DNA of 64,000 bases from Bin87 sp963663945 (GCA_963663945.1 OY760687.1:2046001-2110000); one strand, 5' to 3'. Counted from the first letter of the stretch, positions 17,709 through 26,749 are shown. The notes: a model not told the origin generated them from the sequence alone. Program-made: numbers and translations.

Positions 17709-18560
17709 ATGAACACAGTCAGAAAGACATTGATGGCGTGCGCGGCCGCCGCCCTGGTTGGGGCAACGCTGGTCGCGTGCGGATCTTCGGCGGAACCGGC
17801 TCCTGCGCCAGCGCAACCGGCGGCTCAGTCATCGGCGGCGCCGGTGACAGCACAGGAACAGGCTCCCACGGCTGTGGCAGCGCAGGTCGCGCCAGCGGCG
17901 ACCGAGGCTCCGGCTGCGGAGAGCGCGCAACCGACGGCGCCCTCAGCGACGGCAGTCGTGGCGGCGGCAGTTTCGCCGACCGACGCGCCGACGAGCGCTC
18001 CGGCGGCGGCAGCCACCACAGCGGCTCCGGCCACTGAGGCGCCCGCCACTGCTCCGCCGGCGGCTACGGATACGCCGGCTCCGCCCCCACCAATTGACCC
18101 AACGGCAACCGAGGCACCGGCTGTGGATGTCGGAACCGACGTCGGTGAAACGCCTCCGGCGTTCACCATGACCCTCGCAAATGGCAGCACCCTGGAGTCA
18201 GCGAGCATCGTGGGTAGCGGGAAGCCGGTGTTCATGGTGTACTTCGCCACGTGGTGACCAGTCTGCCGCGCCGAGTTACGGACGCTGAGTTCCATAGTTC
18301 CCCAATACGCAGACCAGGTCGACACCTACGTGGTGGCATTCAACGAGAGCGGTGAGACCATCGACAACTACATCGCAGGACAGGGATACAGCAACATGAT
18401 CGCGGCAGCGCCGGTGGGAAGCATGCTGGCGGATCTGAAGATCACCAGCCAATCATCGATTATCGCGGTGGACGGCGCCGGCGTGATCACGTTCCGCAAG
18501 GGTTTCGGCGGCGGCGGGTCCGGAGAGTTCACATCCGAGTTTGAGAAGCTGCTCCAGTAG
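17709..18560 (+). CDS. Selenoprotein: TlpA/redoxin-like lipoprotein with U-P-V-C active site (UGA at 18255-18257 read as Sec)
   Basis: A paralogue of the preceding gene, 40 bp downstream and likely co-transcribed. Read through the TGA at codon 183 it gives 283 aa: signal peptide with lipobox LVAC (Cys24), a ~110-residue Ala/Pro/Thr tether, then TPPAFTMTLANGSTLES-type redoxin strands and FMVYFATW-U-PVCRAELRTL. Sec183 is in the position of the first TlpA cysteine, and Cys186 is retained. The region after UGA aligns with the paralogue (VVAFNESGETID, AAPVGSMLADLKIT) and stays open to 18560. ATG 17709 has AAGGTG in front; GTG 17703 is an alternative. The long tether suggests it reaches through a cell wall. 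A strong terminator follows. Confidence 0.88.
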
Positions 18561-18590
18561 CGCCGGGCCGGATCGAACGCGAAGCCTGCA

Positions 18591-18623
18591 AAAAGGGGCG
18601 GCCATAGCGGCCGCCCCTTTTTT
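18591..18623 (+). terminator. Intrinsic terminator, bidirectional
   Basis: GGGGCGGCC (18595-18603), loop ATAGC, GGCCGCCCC (18609-18617), then six T. Five A precede the stem, so it can also end thrS transcription on the opposite strand. Confidence 0.92.
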
Positions 18624-18644
18624 ACCGTGGAATGCGGATACGGC

Positions 18645-20414
18645 TCAGCGGGCAGCGGGGGTGCCGTCCAGCTCGGCGGACAGCATGGCGGTGACGTCGG
18701 CCAAAGGCATCGCGCCGTGGTTGTCGCCATCGCGGGTGCGTACGGCGGCGGCTCCGGCATCCGCCTCGCGGTCGCCGACGACCAGCATGTACGGGGTCTT
18801 CTGCAACTGGGCCTGGCGGATTTTCTGGTTCATGCGCTCGCTGCGGTCGTCGACCTCAACGCGGAAGCCGGCGTCCCGCAATTGTGTCGCCACTTGCTCC
18901 GCGTACTCGTTGTGGCGGTCGGCGATGGGGATCACCGTGGCCTGAACCGGGGACAACCACAGCGGGAATGCCCCAGCGTAGTGCTCCACCAGCACGCCGA
19001 AGAACCGCTCCAGGGAGCCGAGAATGGCACGGTGGACCATGTAGGGGCGGGACCGATTGCCCTGGTCGTCCTGGAAAACGAGGTCGAAGCGCTCGGGGAG
19101 GTTGAAGTCGAACTGCACCGTGGTGCACTGCCAGTCCCGGCCCAGCGCGTCCTTGATCTTGATATCGATCTTCGGGCCGTAGAAGGCTCCGCCACCATCG
19201 TCAATGCCATACGGCAGGTCACGGGATACCAACGCCTGGCGCAGCGATTCAGTGGCGTGATCCCACAGGTCCGGTTCTCCCACGTACTTCTCGGGACGCG
19301 TGGACAGCATGATGTCGTAGTCCTCGAACCCGAATGCGGACATGATCTCGAAGGTGAGGTCGAGCACATCGCCCACCTCGGCCGCGACCTGATCCGGCAG
19401 GCAGAAGATGTGGGCATCGTCCTGCGTGAATCCGCGAACCCGCATGAGGCCATGCAACACCCCGCTGCGCTCATACCGGTAAACGGTGCCGAGCTCGGCG
19501 ATGCGCAGAGGAAGCTCACGGTAGCTGCGCAGGGTGGAACGGTATACCTGAATGTGGAAGGGACAGTTCATCGGCTTCAGGAAGTACTCCTGCTCGTCGA
19601 TTTCCATCGGCGCGTACATGCTGTCCCGGTAGAAGTCGAGGTGGCCGCTGGTCTGCCAGAGCCGAGCTCGCCCGATGTGGGGCGAATAAACGATGTTGTA
19701 TCCACGCCGATAATGGATGTCCCGCCAGTAGTCCTCGATGAGCGAGCGCATAATGCCGCCCTTGGGGTGCCACACGATCAGGCCGGGACCAATCTCCTCG
19801 TGCACGGTGAACAGGTTGAGCTGCCGACCCAGCGTGCGGTGGTCGCGGCGTTCGGCTTCCGCGAGACGCTCCAGGTGCGCATCCAGTTCCTGCTGCGATT
19901 CCCAGGCGGTGCCGTAGATGCGCTGCAGCATCGGGCGGTTTTCATCGCCACGCCAGTACGCGCCGGCGACGTTGAGCAGCTTGACGGCGGGGATTTCCCC
20001 GGTGTTGCCCACGTGGGGTCCCTGACAGAGATCGGTGAACCCACCGTGGCGATAGATGCTCAGGGTGGTTTCATCGGGAAGATCGTCGATGATCTCCTGC
20101 TTGTAGGGCTGAGAGTCGAACATGGCCTTGGCCGAATCCCGGCTCAACTCTTCGCGGACGAAGGGAGCGCTGGACCGTATCGTATCCAGCATCAGCGCCT
20201 CGATGCGTTCCAGGTCTTCGGGGGTGAAAGGCTGGTCCACTTCGAAATCGTAGTAGAAACCATCGGCGGTGGGCGGGCCAATGCCGACCTTGGCCTCCGG
20301 GAACAGTTGCACCACTGCGTCGGCCATGATGTGGGCGGCCGAATGGCGCATGCGATGCCGGAGCGATTCTATGGGATCGTCGACGGCGTGTTCCGGGGTT
20401 CCGTGGTCCAGCAT
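18645..20414 (-). CDS. thrS: Threonyl-tRNA synthetase lacking the TGS domain
   Basis: Charges tRNA-Thr in the cytoplasm. It is 589 aa against ~640 for the common form. The N-terminus goes almost straight into the editing domain (RHSAAHIMADAV, HxxxH near residue 24; the second part ends LCQGPHVGNTGE). Catalytic motifs follow: motif 2 ELGTVYRYERSGVLHGLMRVR with its Zn-binding Cys/His partners, motif 3 MVHRAILGSLERF, and an anticodon-binding C-terminus. The ~60-residue TGS domain is absent, and prfB begins only 169 bp upstream of this ATG, leaving no room for it. AGGTAGG precedes the start. The gene is divergent from prfB. Confidence 0.95.
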   Translation of the reverse strand: MLDHGTPEHAVDDPIESLRHRMRHSAAHIMADAVVQLFPEAKVGIGPPTADGFYYDFEVDQPFTPEDLERIEALMLDTIRSSAPFVREELSRDSAKAMFDSQPYKQEIIDDLPDETTLSIYRHGGFTDLCQGPHVGNTGEIPAVKLLNVAGAYWRGDENRPMLQRIYGTAWESQQELDAHLERLAEAERRDHRTLGRQLNLFTVHEEIGPGLIVWHPKGGIMRSLIEDYWRDIHYRRGYNIVYSPHIGRARLWQTSGHLDFYRDSMYAPMEIDEQEYFLKPMNCPFHIQVYRSTLRSYRELPLRIAELGTVYRYERSGVLHGLMRVRGFTQDDAHIFCLPDQVAAEVGDVLDLTFEIMSAFGFEDYDIMLSTRPEKYVGEPDLWDHATESLRQALVSRDLPYGIDDGGGAFYGPKIDIKIKDALGRDWQCTTVQFDFNLPERFDLVFQDDQGNRSRPYMVHRAILGSLERFFGVLVEHYAGAFPLWLSPVQATVIPIADRHNEYAEQVATQLRDAGFRVEVDDRSERMNQKIRQAQLQKTPYMLVVGDREADAGAAAVRTRDGDNHGAMPLADVTAMLSAELDGTPAAR

Positions 20415-20535
20415 CAGCGTACCTACCTGGTGGTTGTCGAAGGGCGAAAACTCTGCGGGACATTATAACGGATGGGGTTTTCGGACATCCTCAGAATCGT
20501 TTTCCATCCGCAGCGAACCGCTCCGGGGCCTGGGT

Positions 20536-20541
20536 TATAAT
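20536..20541 (+). promoter_or_regulatory. Candidate -10 element for prfB
   Basis: A consensus TATAAT 43 bp before the prfB ATG; no good -35 is seen at 16-18 bp. A mirrored TATAAT on the other strand (20463-20468) may serve thrS. Confidence 0.35.
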
Positions 20542-20583
20542 TGACAGCCGGATGCAAAATCCTGGTGCCCGGAGGGACTCTCA

Positions 20584-21688
20584 ATGGAAGAACTGCGCCA
20601 ACAGCTTGAAGACATGTCCACCAAGTTGGACGCGGTCATGGAGCGTCTTTGACCTGTCAGCGCGCGAAAAGTCCATTGCGGAACTGGAAAAGGAGGCCTC
20701 CGTTCCAGGCTTCTGGGACGATCCCGCGGCTGCCCAGCGTAAAATGCAGGAACTTGGCCGCCTGCAGCAATCCGTGGAACTGTGGCACGGTCTCCGTTCC
20801 CAGGTAACCGACCTTCTCGAGCTCACGTCGCTGGCGATTGAAAGCGACGACGAAAGCGTGGCCGACGATCTTTCCGACGAGACCGCTGCGGCCGCCGCCA
20901 ACCTGGCCAGGGCGGAGATGGAGCTGACCCTGTCCGGTCCCTACGACGATCGCCCGGCTATTCTGACGATTCACTCCGGCGCCGGAGGCACCGACTCTCA
21001 CGACTGGGTCGAGATGCTCACGGGGATGTACTCCGGTTGGGCATCCATGAGCAACCGGCCGGTCCAGGTGCTGAACACGGCGTACGGCGACGAGGCTGGT
21101 CTGCGGACCAGCACGATGGAGATTGGAGGGCAGCACGCTTTTGGATACCTCAACGCTGAGGTGGGCGTGCACCGGCTGGTGCGTATCTCCCCCTTCGATC
21201 CGGCGCGGCGGCGTCAGACTTCGTTCGCCCGCGTCGAGGTGCTGCCGGCGGCAGATGATGACGATTCGGAGGTCGAACTGCGGGCGGACGACCTGAAGAT
21301 GGACTTCTTCCGCTCCAGCGGTCCCGGGGGGCAGAACGTGCAGAAGGTTGCTTCCGCCGTCAGGTTGACCCACGTGCCGACCGGCATAGTGGTTACCTGC
21401 CAGACCGAGAGGTCGCAGCACCAGAACCGCGACTACGCAATGAGGATCCTGAGAGCCAAGATCCTGGCGCTTCGGGAAGAGGAACGCGCCCAGGAGTTGT
21501 CAGCTCTCCGCGGGGAGCGCATCTCCGCCGAATGGGGCAATCAGATACGGAGCTACGTGCTGCACCCGTACAAATCGGTCAAGGATCACCGCACGGACTA
21601 CCAGATCGGGAACGCCGACGCGGTGCTCGGCGGCGACATCGACGGGTTCATCGAAGCCTGGCTGGTGAGCCGGCTGGGAGCCGGCTAA
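20584..21688 (+). CDS. prfB: Peptide chain release factor 2, made by programmed +1 frameshift at 20647-20653
   Basis: Terminates translation at UGA and UAA. Frame 0 starts at ATG 20584 (GGAGGG upstream) and reaches CTT TGA C at codons 22-23. Skipping T20650 gives CTT-GAC and opens the main frame (join 20584..20649, 20651..21688), a 367-aa RF2 of normal length. GGAG at 20640-20643 lies 3 bases before CTT, the internal Shine-Dalgarno spacing of the classic bacterial prfB shift. The SPF tripeptide is in VRISPFDPARR and the GGQ motif in SSGPGGQNVQKV. This is the known autoregulatory circuit: low RF2 slows UGA termination and favours shifting. It converges on ribBA with a 4-bp overlap. Confidence 0.96.
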
Positions 21689-22917
21689 GAGGACACGCCA
21701 GGCGGACTCGCCTGCATGGGAGATATCAGGTGACCCATGCTGTCGCGCTTGGTCCGCATGTACTCCTCGTTGGTAACGTTGGGCGGCACCGCCAGGCTCA
21801 CGCGATCCGTGACCTGGATGCCGAGACCGCTGATGCCGGCCATCTTGTGCGGATTGTTGGTGACCAGCCGCGCGTGCGTGATGTTAAGGTCACGCATGAT
21901 CTGAACCGCCAGGTCATACTTGCGCTCGTCGGGCTGGAAACCCAGAGCCACGTTGGCTTCGATGGTGTCCATCCCCTGATCCTGAAGCGAGTATGCCTTG
22001 ATCTTGTTGTGCAGCCCGATGCCGCGGCCTTCCTGGCGCAGGTAAACCAGCGCCCCTGAGCCGTTTTCGAAGATCATCCGGATGGCCAGATCCAACTGTT
22101 CGCCGCAGTCGCATTTGAGGCTGCCGAACGCGTCGCCGGTCAGGCACTCGCTGTGCACGCGGACGAGCACCTCGTCGCCTTCTTTCCAATCTCCTGCCAC
22201 GAGCGCAGCGTGTTCTCCGCTGTCGATCGAGCTGCGATACCCGATGATCCGCGCGGTACCGTACTTGGTGGGCAGGTTCGCTTCAGCGACCCGGGAAATC
22301 AGCGATTCGCTGATCCGGCGGTGGGCGATCAACTGGGCGATGCTGAAAATTTTGAGGTCGTGCGTGGCGGCAAATTCTTCCAGTTCGGGCAGGCGCGACA
22401 TGGTGCCGTCGGTATTCATGATCTCGCAGACCACGCCGGCTGGATAAGCGCCGGCCAACTCGCACAAATCGACTATCGCCTCGGTATGGCCGGGCCGGTT
22501 CAGGACGCCGCCCGGATTGCTCCGCAGGGGGAACATGTGACCGGGATGTATGAAATCGGCGGGCAGTACATCGGGATCGATCAGCGCGCGAATGGTGGCG
22601 CTGCGGTCATGGGCCGAGATGCCCGTTGACGTGCCCCGCTTGTAGTCCACGGAGGTTGTGAACGCGGTCGGTTGCGGCGTTGGAGAGTTGCGACTCCGCA
22701 AGTTGGGGATCTGGAGCTCGTCCAGGCGTTCACCCTGCATGGGAACGCATACCAGGCCCCGGGCGTGGGTGGCCATGAAGGCAATCGCCTCGGGAGTGGC
22801 GTGCTCGGCAAACAGAAACAGGTCTCCCTCGTTCTCTCGCCCCTCGTCGTCGACCACGATGACAAACTTGCCGGCAGTCAGGTCTTCGAGCGCCTCTTCA
22901 AGGCTGCATAGGGGCAT
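21685..22917 (-). CDS. ribBA: Bifunctional 3,4-dihydroxy-2-butanone-4-phosphate synthase / GTP cyclohydrolase II
   Basis: Supplies both precursors of riboflavin. Residues 1-~205 are DHBP synthase (VVDDEGRENEGDLFLFAE acidic Mg loop, ATHARGLVCVP). Residues ~206-410 are GTP cyclohydrolase II with the zinc site VHSECLTGDAFGSLKCDCGE, the catalytic YLRQEGRGIGL segment and the NNPHKMAG loop. The 410-aa length is standard. GGAGG 5-6 bases before the ATG is a strong site. It is the last gene of the rib cluster, 90 bp after a second, stand-alone DHBP synthase gene. Confidence 0.95.
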   Translation of the reverse strand: MPLCSLEEALEDLTAGKFVIVVDDEGRENEGDLFLFAEHATPEAIAFMATHARGLVCVPMQGERLDELQIPNLRSRNSPTPQPTAFTTSVDYKRGTSTGISAHDRSATIRALIDPDVLPADFIHPGHMFPLRSNPGGVLNRPGHTEAIVDLCELAGAYPAGVVCEIMNTDGTMSRLPELEEFAATHDLKIFSIAQLIAHRRISESLISRVAEANLPTKYGTARIIGYRSSIDSGEHAALVAGDWKEGDEVLVRVHSECLTGDAFGSLKCDCGEQLDLAIRMIFENGSGALVYLRQEGRGIGLHNKIKAYSLQDQGMDTIEANVALGFQPDERKYDLAVQIMRDLNITHARLVTNNPHKMAGISGLGIQVTDRVSLAVPPNVTNEEYMRTKRDSMGHLISPMQASPPGVSS

Positions 22918-23007
22918 TATTCCTCCGAGGGATACGGAATGTTTTGGACCCCGGCGAATCGATCAATAGGGCCCGACGGTTGCATCTTGAGACCGGCGAC
23001 GGTCCGT

Positions 23008-23643
23008 TCAGTTGGCCTCAGGACCTGATGCGTCATGCTTGCGGCGGTATTCGACCAGATCCGCGATAGACAGGATGTTCAACTCGTGCGTAGCGGCCAT
23101 CTTGACCAGGTCCGGCAAGCGAGCCATCGTCCCGTCGTCTTTCATGATCTCGCACACCACACCGGCGGGATAAAGTCCGGCCAGGCGGCAGAGGTCCACG
23201 ATGGCTTCCGTATGTCCGGGGCGGACCAGGACGCCCCCGGTGTGGTAGCGCAAGGGGAACAGGTGGCCGGGTTGGATGAAGTCCTCCGCGCGGGCCTCCG
23301 GGGCGATCAGGGCCCGGATGGTGGCTGCGCGATCCTGCGCCGAGATTCCGGTCGTAGTGTCGACAGCGTAGTCGACGGGCATCGTGAACGCGGTGGGCAT
23401 AGGCGAATCCGAATGCCGACTCGGTAGCATCGGGATGTCCAGTTCGGCCAGACGGTCCGCGGTCATCGGCATGCAAAGCTGACCGCGAGCGTGGGTGACC
23501 ATGAAATTCACGGCCTGGGGGGTCACGAACTCGGCTGGCATGACCAGATCGCCTTCGTTCTCGCGATCCTCATCATCCACCACGATGAGGAATCTGCCGG
23601 CTCTCAGGTCTTGCAGGCCCTGTTCGATGCTTGCCAACTGCAT
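23008..23643 (-). CDS. ribB: 3,4-Dihydroxy-2-butanone-4-phosphate synthase, stand-alone second copy
   Basis: Converts ribulose 5-phosphate to DHBP plus formate. The 211-aa protein aligns with the N-half of the neighbouring RibBA: VVDDEDRENEGDLVMPAE, VTHARGQLCMPM, and GHTEAIVDLCRLAGLYPAGV with the catalytic His/Glu region. All the active-site stretches are present, so it should be active and duplicates one RibBA function. The two differ enough to be an old duplication. The ribosome site before 23643 is weak. Confidence 0.92.
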   Translation of the reverse strand: MQLASIEQGLQDLRAGRFLIVVDDEDRENEGDLVMPAEFVTPQAVNFMVTHARGQLCMPMTADRLAELDIPMLPSRHSDSPMPTAFTMPVDYAVDTTTGISAQDRAATIRALIAPEARAEDFIQPGHLFPLRYHTGGVLVRPGHTEAIVDLCRLAGLYPAGVVCEIMKDDGTMARLPDLVKMAATHELNILSIADLVEYRRKHDASGPEAN

Positions 23644-23679
23644 CTGAATTCTGGATCCAACGGTACGGATAGCTGCTGA

Positions 23680-24264
23680 TCAGGCGAACCTGGCGGCCAG
23701 CAGACTCTCCACGTACTTTGCCAAGATGTCCGCTTCAAGGTTTACCTTGTCGCCGACCTCCCGTTCGCGCAGATTGGTGTGCTGCATGGTGAACGGAATG
23801 AGCGAAATTGTGAAGCGGGGCTCCGAACTTTGTACCACCGTAAGGCTGATTCCGTCAACCGCGATGAATCCTTTCTCCACGATGTAGGGGGTCAGGGATG
23901 TTGGGGTTTCAATCTCCAGTATGAAGCAGTCGGCTTCCGGGGTGATGGCGGTGATATCACCGGTGCCATCCACGTGGCCCTGCACAATATGCCCACCCAT
24001 TCGATCATGCGCGGCGAGGGCGCGTTCCAGGTTGACCGCGCTGCCGGGTCCTACTTGACCCAACGAGGTCCGGCGGAGGGTCTCGGGCGCCAGATCGACC
24101 GCAAAGGAATCGGAGCCGAACTCAACAACCGTCAGACAGGCTCCGTTGACCGAGATGCTGTCGCCCATGTGGACATCTTCCAGCACAGTTTCAGCCTGGA
24201 TGACGAGGCGGTAATCGGAAAGCGAGGCCACCTGCCCCACTTCCTCCACGATGCCGGTGAACAT
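23680..24264 (-). CDS. ribE: Riboflavin synthase, alpha chain
   Basis: Dismutates two 6,7-dimethyl-8-ribityllumazine molecules to riboflavin. The 194-aa protein has two homologous barrel halves: MFTGIVEEVGQV start, GDSISVNGACLTVVEFG, and GGHIVQGHVDGTGDI; the second half has KGFIAVDGISLTVV. Its ATG directly follows the ribD stop codon with GGAGGCGAC in front, so the two are translationally linked. No lumazine synthase (ribH) gene is present in this cluster. Confidence 0.94.
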   Translation of the reverse strand: MFTGIVEEVGQVASLSDYRLVIQAETVLEDVHMGDSISVNGACLTVVEFGSDSFAVDLAPETLRRTSLGQVGPGSAVNLERALAAHDRMGGHIVQGHVDGTGDITAITPEADCFILEIETPTSLTPYIVEKGFIAVDGISLTVVQSSEPRFTISLIPFTMQHTNLREREVGDKVNLEADILAKYVESLLAARFA

Positions 24265-25386
24265 TCAGTCGCCTCCTCGAGTCGGATAACCGGTGATCAG
24301 CCAGTCGGGCCCGATCGTTTCTGTAGTCGTGCGTTCGAGTCTCAGGACGTCTGCCATGGTGGTAGCGCCATTGCCTTCAATCGGTGAACGCGCAGCCGCA
24401 CCTCCAATCAGCATCGGGCCGAGGAATATGGCGAACTTGTCGATCAACCGCGCGTCAAGCATCGCGCCAAGAACCCCTCCTCCGCCTTCCACCATGACAC
24501 TGACCACTCCGCGTTCTCCCAGGTAGGCGAGCAGACCCGACAAATTCACGCGCCCGTCAGTCCCGGGGAACGACAGCACTTCGGCGCCGGCATCCTGCAG
24601 AGCAACCGAACGTGGTTGGTTTGGGTCCCCTGCCGTGGCAATCATAGTCTGCCCCGGTTGGCGCAGCATACGGGCCCGGGGTGAAGTCCGCGCGTCGCTG
24701 TCGACGACAATCCGGATGGGCTGCAAATTGGTTGGCAGCGGATCGCCATTGACATCGCGGGCGGTCAACTGAGGGTCATCCGCCAGAGCCGTGCCGATGC
24801 CGACCATGATGCCGTCCAACTCCTTCCGCATCTGCTGGACGCGGGAGCGGGCGTCGGGTCCGGTGATCCACTGGGAGTCGCCGGTGCGGGTGGCGATCTT
24901 GCCGTCGAGGCTCATGGCGAACTTGGCCAGCACGAAGGGTAATCCGGTTGTGACGTGCTTCGCGAAGGCTTCGTACAGCAGTTCCGCGTCGGAGTGCGGG
25001 CGCTGTTCAACCTCGATGCCGGCCGATCGAAGCGCCGCGGCGCCCCCTCCGGACACCCGCGGATTGGGATCGGTAACGGCGAAGACGACGCGCCCGATTC
25101 CCGCCGCGATGATGGCATCGGTGCAGGGCGGCGTGCGACCGTGATGGCAACAGGGCTCCAGCGTGCAGTACAGGGTCGCGCCGGCGGCGGCCTCGCCGGC
25201 CTGCCTCAGCGCGCCGATCTCCGCGTGAGCCTGACCCGGAGGCAGCGTGAAACCCTCGCCGACTACGCCGGTTTCGTCGACGATCACCGCCCCCACTGCG
25301 GGATTGGGGCTGGTAGAGCCCAGAGCGGACCGGGCCAGGGCGATCGCCCGGGCCATTGGGTCGTCGGGCGTGGCCGAAGAGGTCAC
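24265..25386 (-). CDS. ribD: Bifunctional diaminohydroxyphosphoribosylaminopyrimidine deaminase / 5-amino-6-ribosylamino-uracil reductase
   Basis: Performs the second and third steps from GTP to riboflavin. The deaminase half has the zinc motif HAEIGALR...CTLEPCCHHGRTPPC (residues ~48-85). The reductase half begins near KFAMSLDGKIATRTGDSQW and ends with MVEGGGGVLGAML. I place the start at GTG 25386, whose GTGA overlaps the dcd stop; this gives 373 aa, the normal family length. Longer readings would place over 50 residues of dcd-overlapping sequence in front of the conserved MARAIALARSALG. Confidence 0.93.
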   Translation of the reverse strand: MTSSATPDDPMARAIALARSALGSTSPNPAVGAVIVDETGVVGEGFTLPPGQAHAEIGALRQAGEAAAGATLYCTLEPCCHHGRTPPCTDAIIAAGIGRVVFAVTDPNPRVSGGGAAALRSAGIEVEQRPHSDAELLYEAFAKHVTTGLPFVLAKFAMSLDGKIATRTGDSQWITGPDARSRVQQMRKELDGIMVGIGTALADDPQLTARDVNGDPLPTNLQPIRIVVDSDARTSPRARMLRQPGQTMIATAGDPNQPRSVALQDAGAEVLSFPGTDGRVNLSGLLAYLGERGVVSVMVEGGGGVLGAMLDARLIDKFAIFLGPMLIGGAAARSPIEGNGATTMADVLRLERTTTETIGPDWLITGYPTRGGD

Positions 25387-25970
25387 GAGTTGCCAGGCCC
25401 GGAAAAGTCCTGGTGAAAGCGGCTGGCCGTCGGTCCGGATTGGCCCTGGTAACGGCTCCCGAGTTCCGGGGATCCATACAGCCGTTCCGCCGGGGTGGTC
25501 AGTTGCAGGAACGAAATCTGGCCGATTTTCATCCCGCAATACAGGGCAATCGGCAACCGCGCCACGTTGCTCAATTCCAGGGTGAGCCGGCCTCGCCAGC
25601 CCGGGTCCACGAAGCCGGCGGTACTGTGGATCAGCAGACCGAGGCGTCCCAGGCTGCTCTTGCCTTCGAGGCGGGCGACCAGATCGTCGGGCAGTTCAAT
25701 ATGCTCCAGGGTGCTACCCAGCACAAATTCGCCGGGATGGAGCATGAACGGCTCGCCGTCGGCGATGGTGACCTCTTCCGTCAGGTTGTCCAATGGTTCG
25801 CGAACGTCGATGTAAGGTTGGCGGGAGTTGGAGAAGACCAGGAACCGGCTATCCAGGTGCAGGTCGATGCTCGCCGGCTGAATGTCGGCATCGGCGACGG
25901 GCTTGACCACGATGCGCCCTTCAGCGATCTGACGGCGAATGCTGCGGTCGCTGAGAACCATCGGGGTCAC
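25383..25970 (-). CDS. dcd: dCTP deaminase
   Basis: Produces dUTP (or dUMP) from dCTP for thymidylate synthesis. The 195-aa protein has the family start MVLSDRSIRRQIAEG, the core IQPASIDLHL, and the active-site segment LEGKSSLGRLGLLIHSTAGF followed by VDPGWRGRLTLEL. A GTG at 25970 overlaps the stop of the upstream lipoprotein gene (GTGA); the ATG at 25961 is equally plausible and matches most homologues. It is translationally coupled to ribD downstream. Confidence 0.94.
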   Translation of the reverse strand: MTPMVLSDRSIRRQIAEGRIVVKPVADADIQPASIDLHLDSRFLVFSNSRQPYIDVREPLDNLTEEVTIADGEPFMLHPGEFVLGSTLEHIELPDDLVARLEGKSSLGRLGLLIHSTAGFVDPGWRGRLTLELSNVARLPIALYCGMKIGQISFLQLTTPAERLYGSPELGSRYQGQSGPTASRFHQDFSGPGNS

Positions 25971-26749
25971 TCCAGCTCGTACACGCCAGAGATGCTGATC
26001 GTGACCGCGACTTCTCCAGACGAAATCGGCGTGTCCAGACCGGCCGACTCGGAACTGGCCAGAGCCGCGCGGAAGGGAACCGAAGGCCCGCCAAAGTCAC
26101 CTTCGGAGACCGCCTTGAGGTCTCCAAGTTCGCGGTCAGAGAACTCGGCCAACTGGCTTGCCTTCTCTCGCATGTCGTCGACGGCAGCTTCACGGGCGGC
26201 TTTTTCCAGCTCGGTCGTGTCGGACAGCCCGAAACTGAGGTTGTTGAACACCAGGTGGTCTCCGCCGGCTGCTATTGCGTCGTCGATCACGGAAGCCACC
26301 TTGTCGATGTCGCGGACGGTGACCGACAACCCGTTGCTGACGGTGTAACCAGTTTGCTCTCGGCCGTCCGGCCCGTATTCGTACTCGGGATGGACGCGAA
26401 AATGGCTGGTGGCGATGTCGGAGTTGAGGATGCGGTGGCGTTTGATGGAGGCGAGGACATCGGTCATCGCTTCGGCGGCCGTTTTGCGGGCGTCAGCCAC
26501 GGTACCGTCGGTCACCGACACCGCCAGCGACAGCCTGGCGAGATCCGGCGTCGCGCTGGCGCTGCCAAATCCGGTCACGACAATGGCGTCATACGGGTAC
26601 ACCGCAACCTGCGAGACCGGATCGGACGCGCCGATGACTGGCCCGCCGGACAAAGAAGCCGCGGGCGTTTGGAAATTGCACGCCGCGCCCAGGATCGCGA
26701 ATGACGCGACCACAAAAAATATGACGGTGCGGATCGATATTGCTCTCAT
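25967..26749 (-). CDS. SIMPL-domain (DUF541) lipoprotein
   Basis: A 260-aa secreted lipoprotein with signal peptide and lipobox LGAAC (Cys24). It has the SIMPL/DUF541 pattern VVTGFGSASATPDLARLSL near residue 55, then GYTVSNGLSVTVRD and DHLVFNNLSFGLSD. Members such as E. coli YggE are linked to oxidative-stress tolerance and envelope function, but the biochemistry is unclear. Its stop overlaps the dcd start, making it the first gene of a coupled dcd-rib operon. No promoter is obvious. Confidence 0.86.
   Translation of the reverse strand: MRAISIRTVIFFVVASFAILGAACNFQTPAASLSGGPVIGASDPVSQVAVYPYDAIVVTGFGSASATPDLARLSLAVSVTDGTVADARKTAAEAMTDVLASIKRHRILNSDIATSHFRVHPEYEYGPDGREQTGYTVSNGLSVTVRDIDKVASVIDDAIAAGGDHLVFNNLSFGLSDTTELEKAAREAAVDDMREKASQLAEFSDRELGDLKAVSEGDFGGPSVPFRAALASSESAGLDTPISSGEVAVTISISGVYELE

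Noticed and set aside
20552..20652. Upstream in-frame start giving prfB without a frameshift
   Set aside because: The sequence before the CTT-TGA-C site in that frame is not RF2-like, whereas frame 0 from 20584 gives the normal N-terminus and a complete shift signal.
22918..23007. FMN riboswitch between ribB and ribBA
   Set aside because: The conserved RFN blocks are not visible and the 90-bp gap is too short.
23008..23643. ribB as a fragment broken off ribBA
   Set aside because: It is a full-length DHBP synthase with its own start and stop and all active-site stretches.
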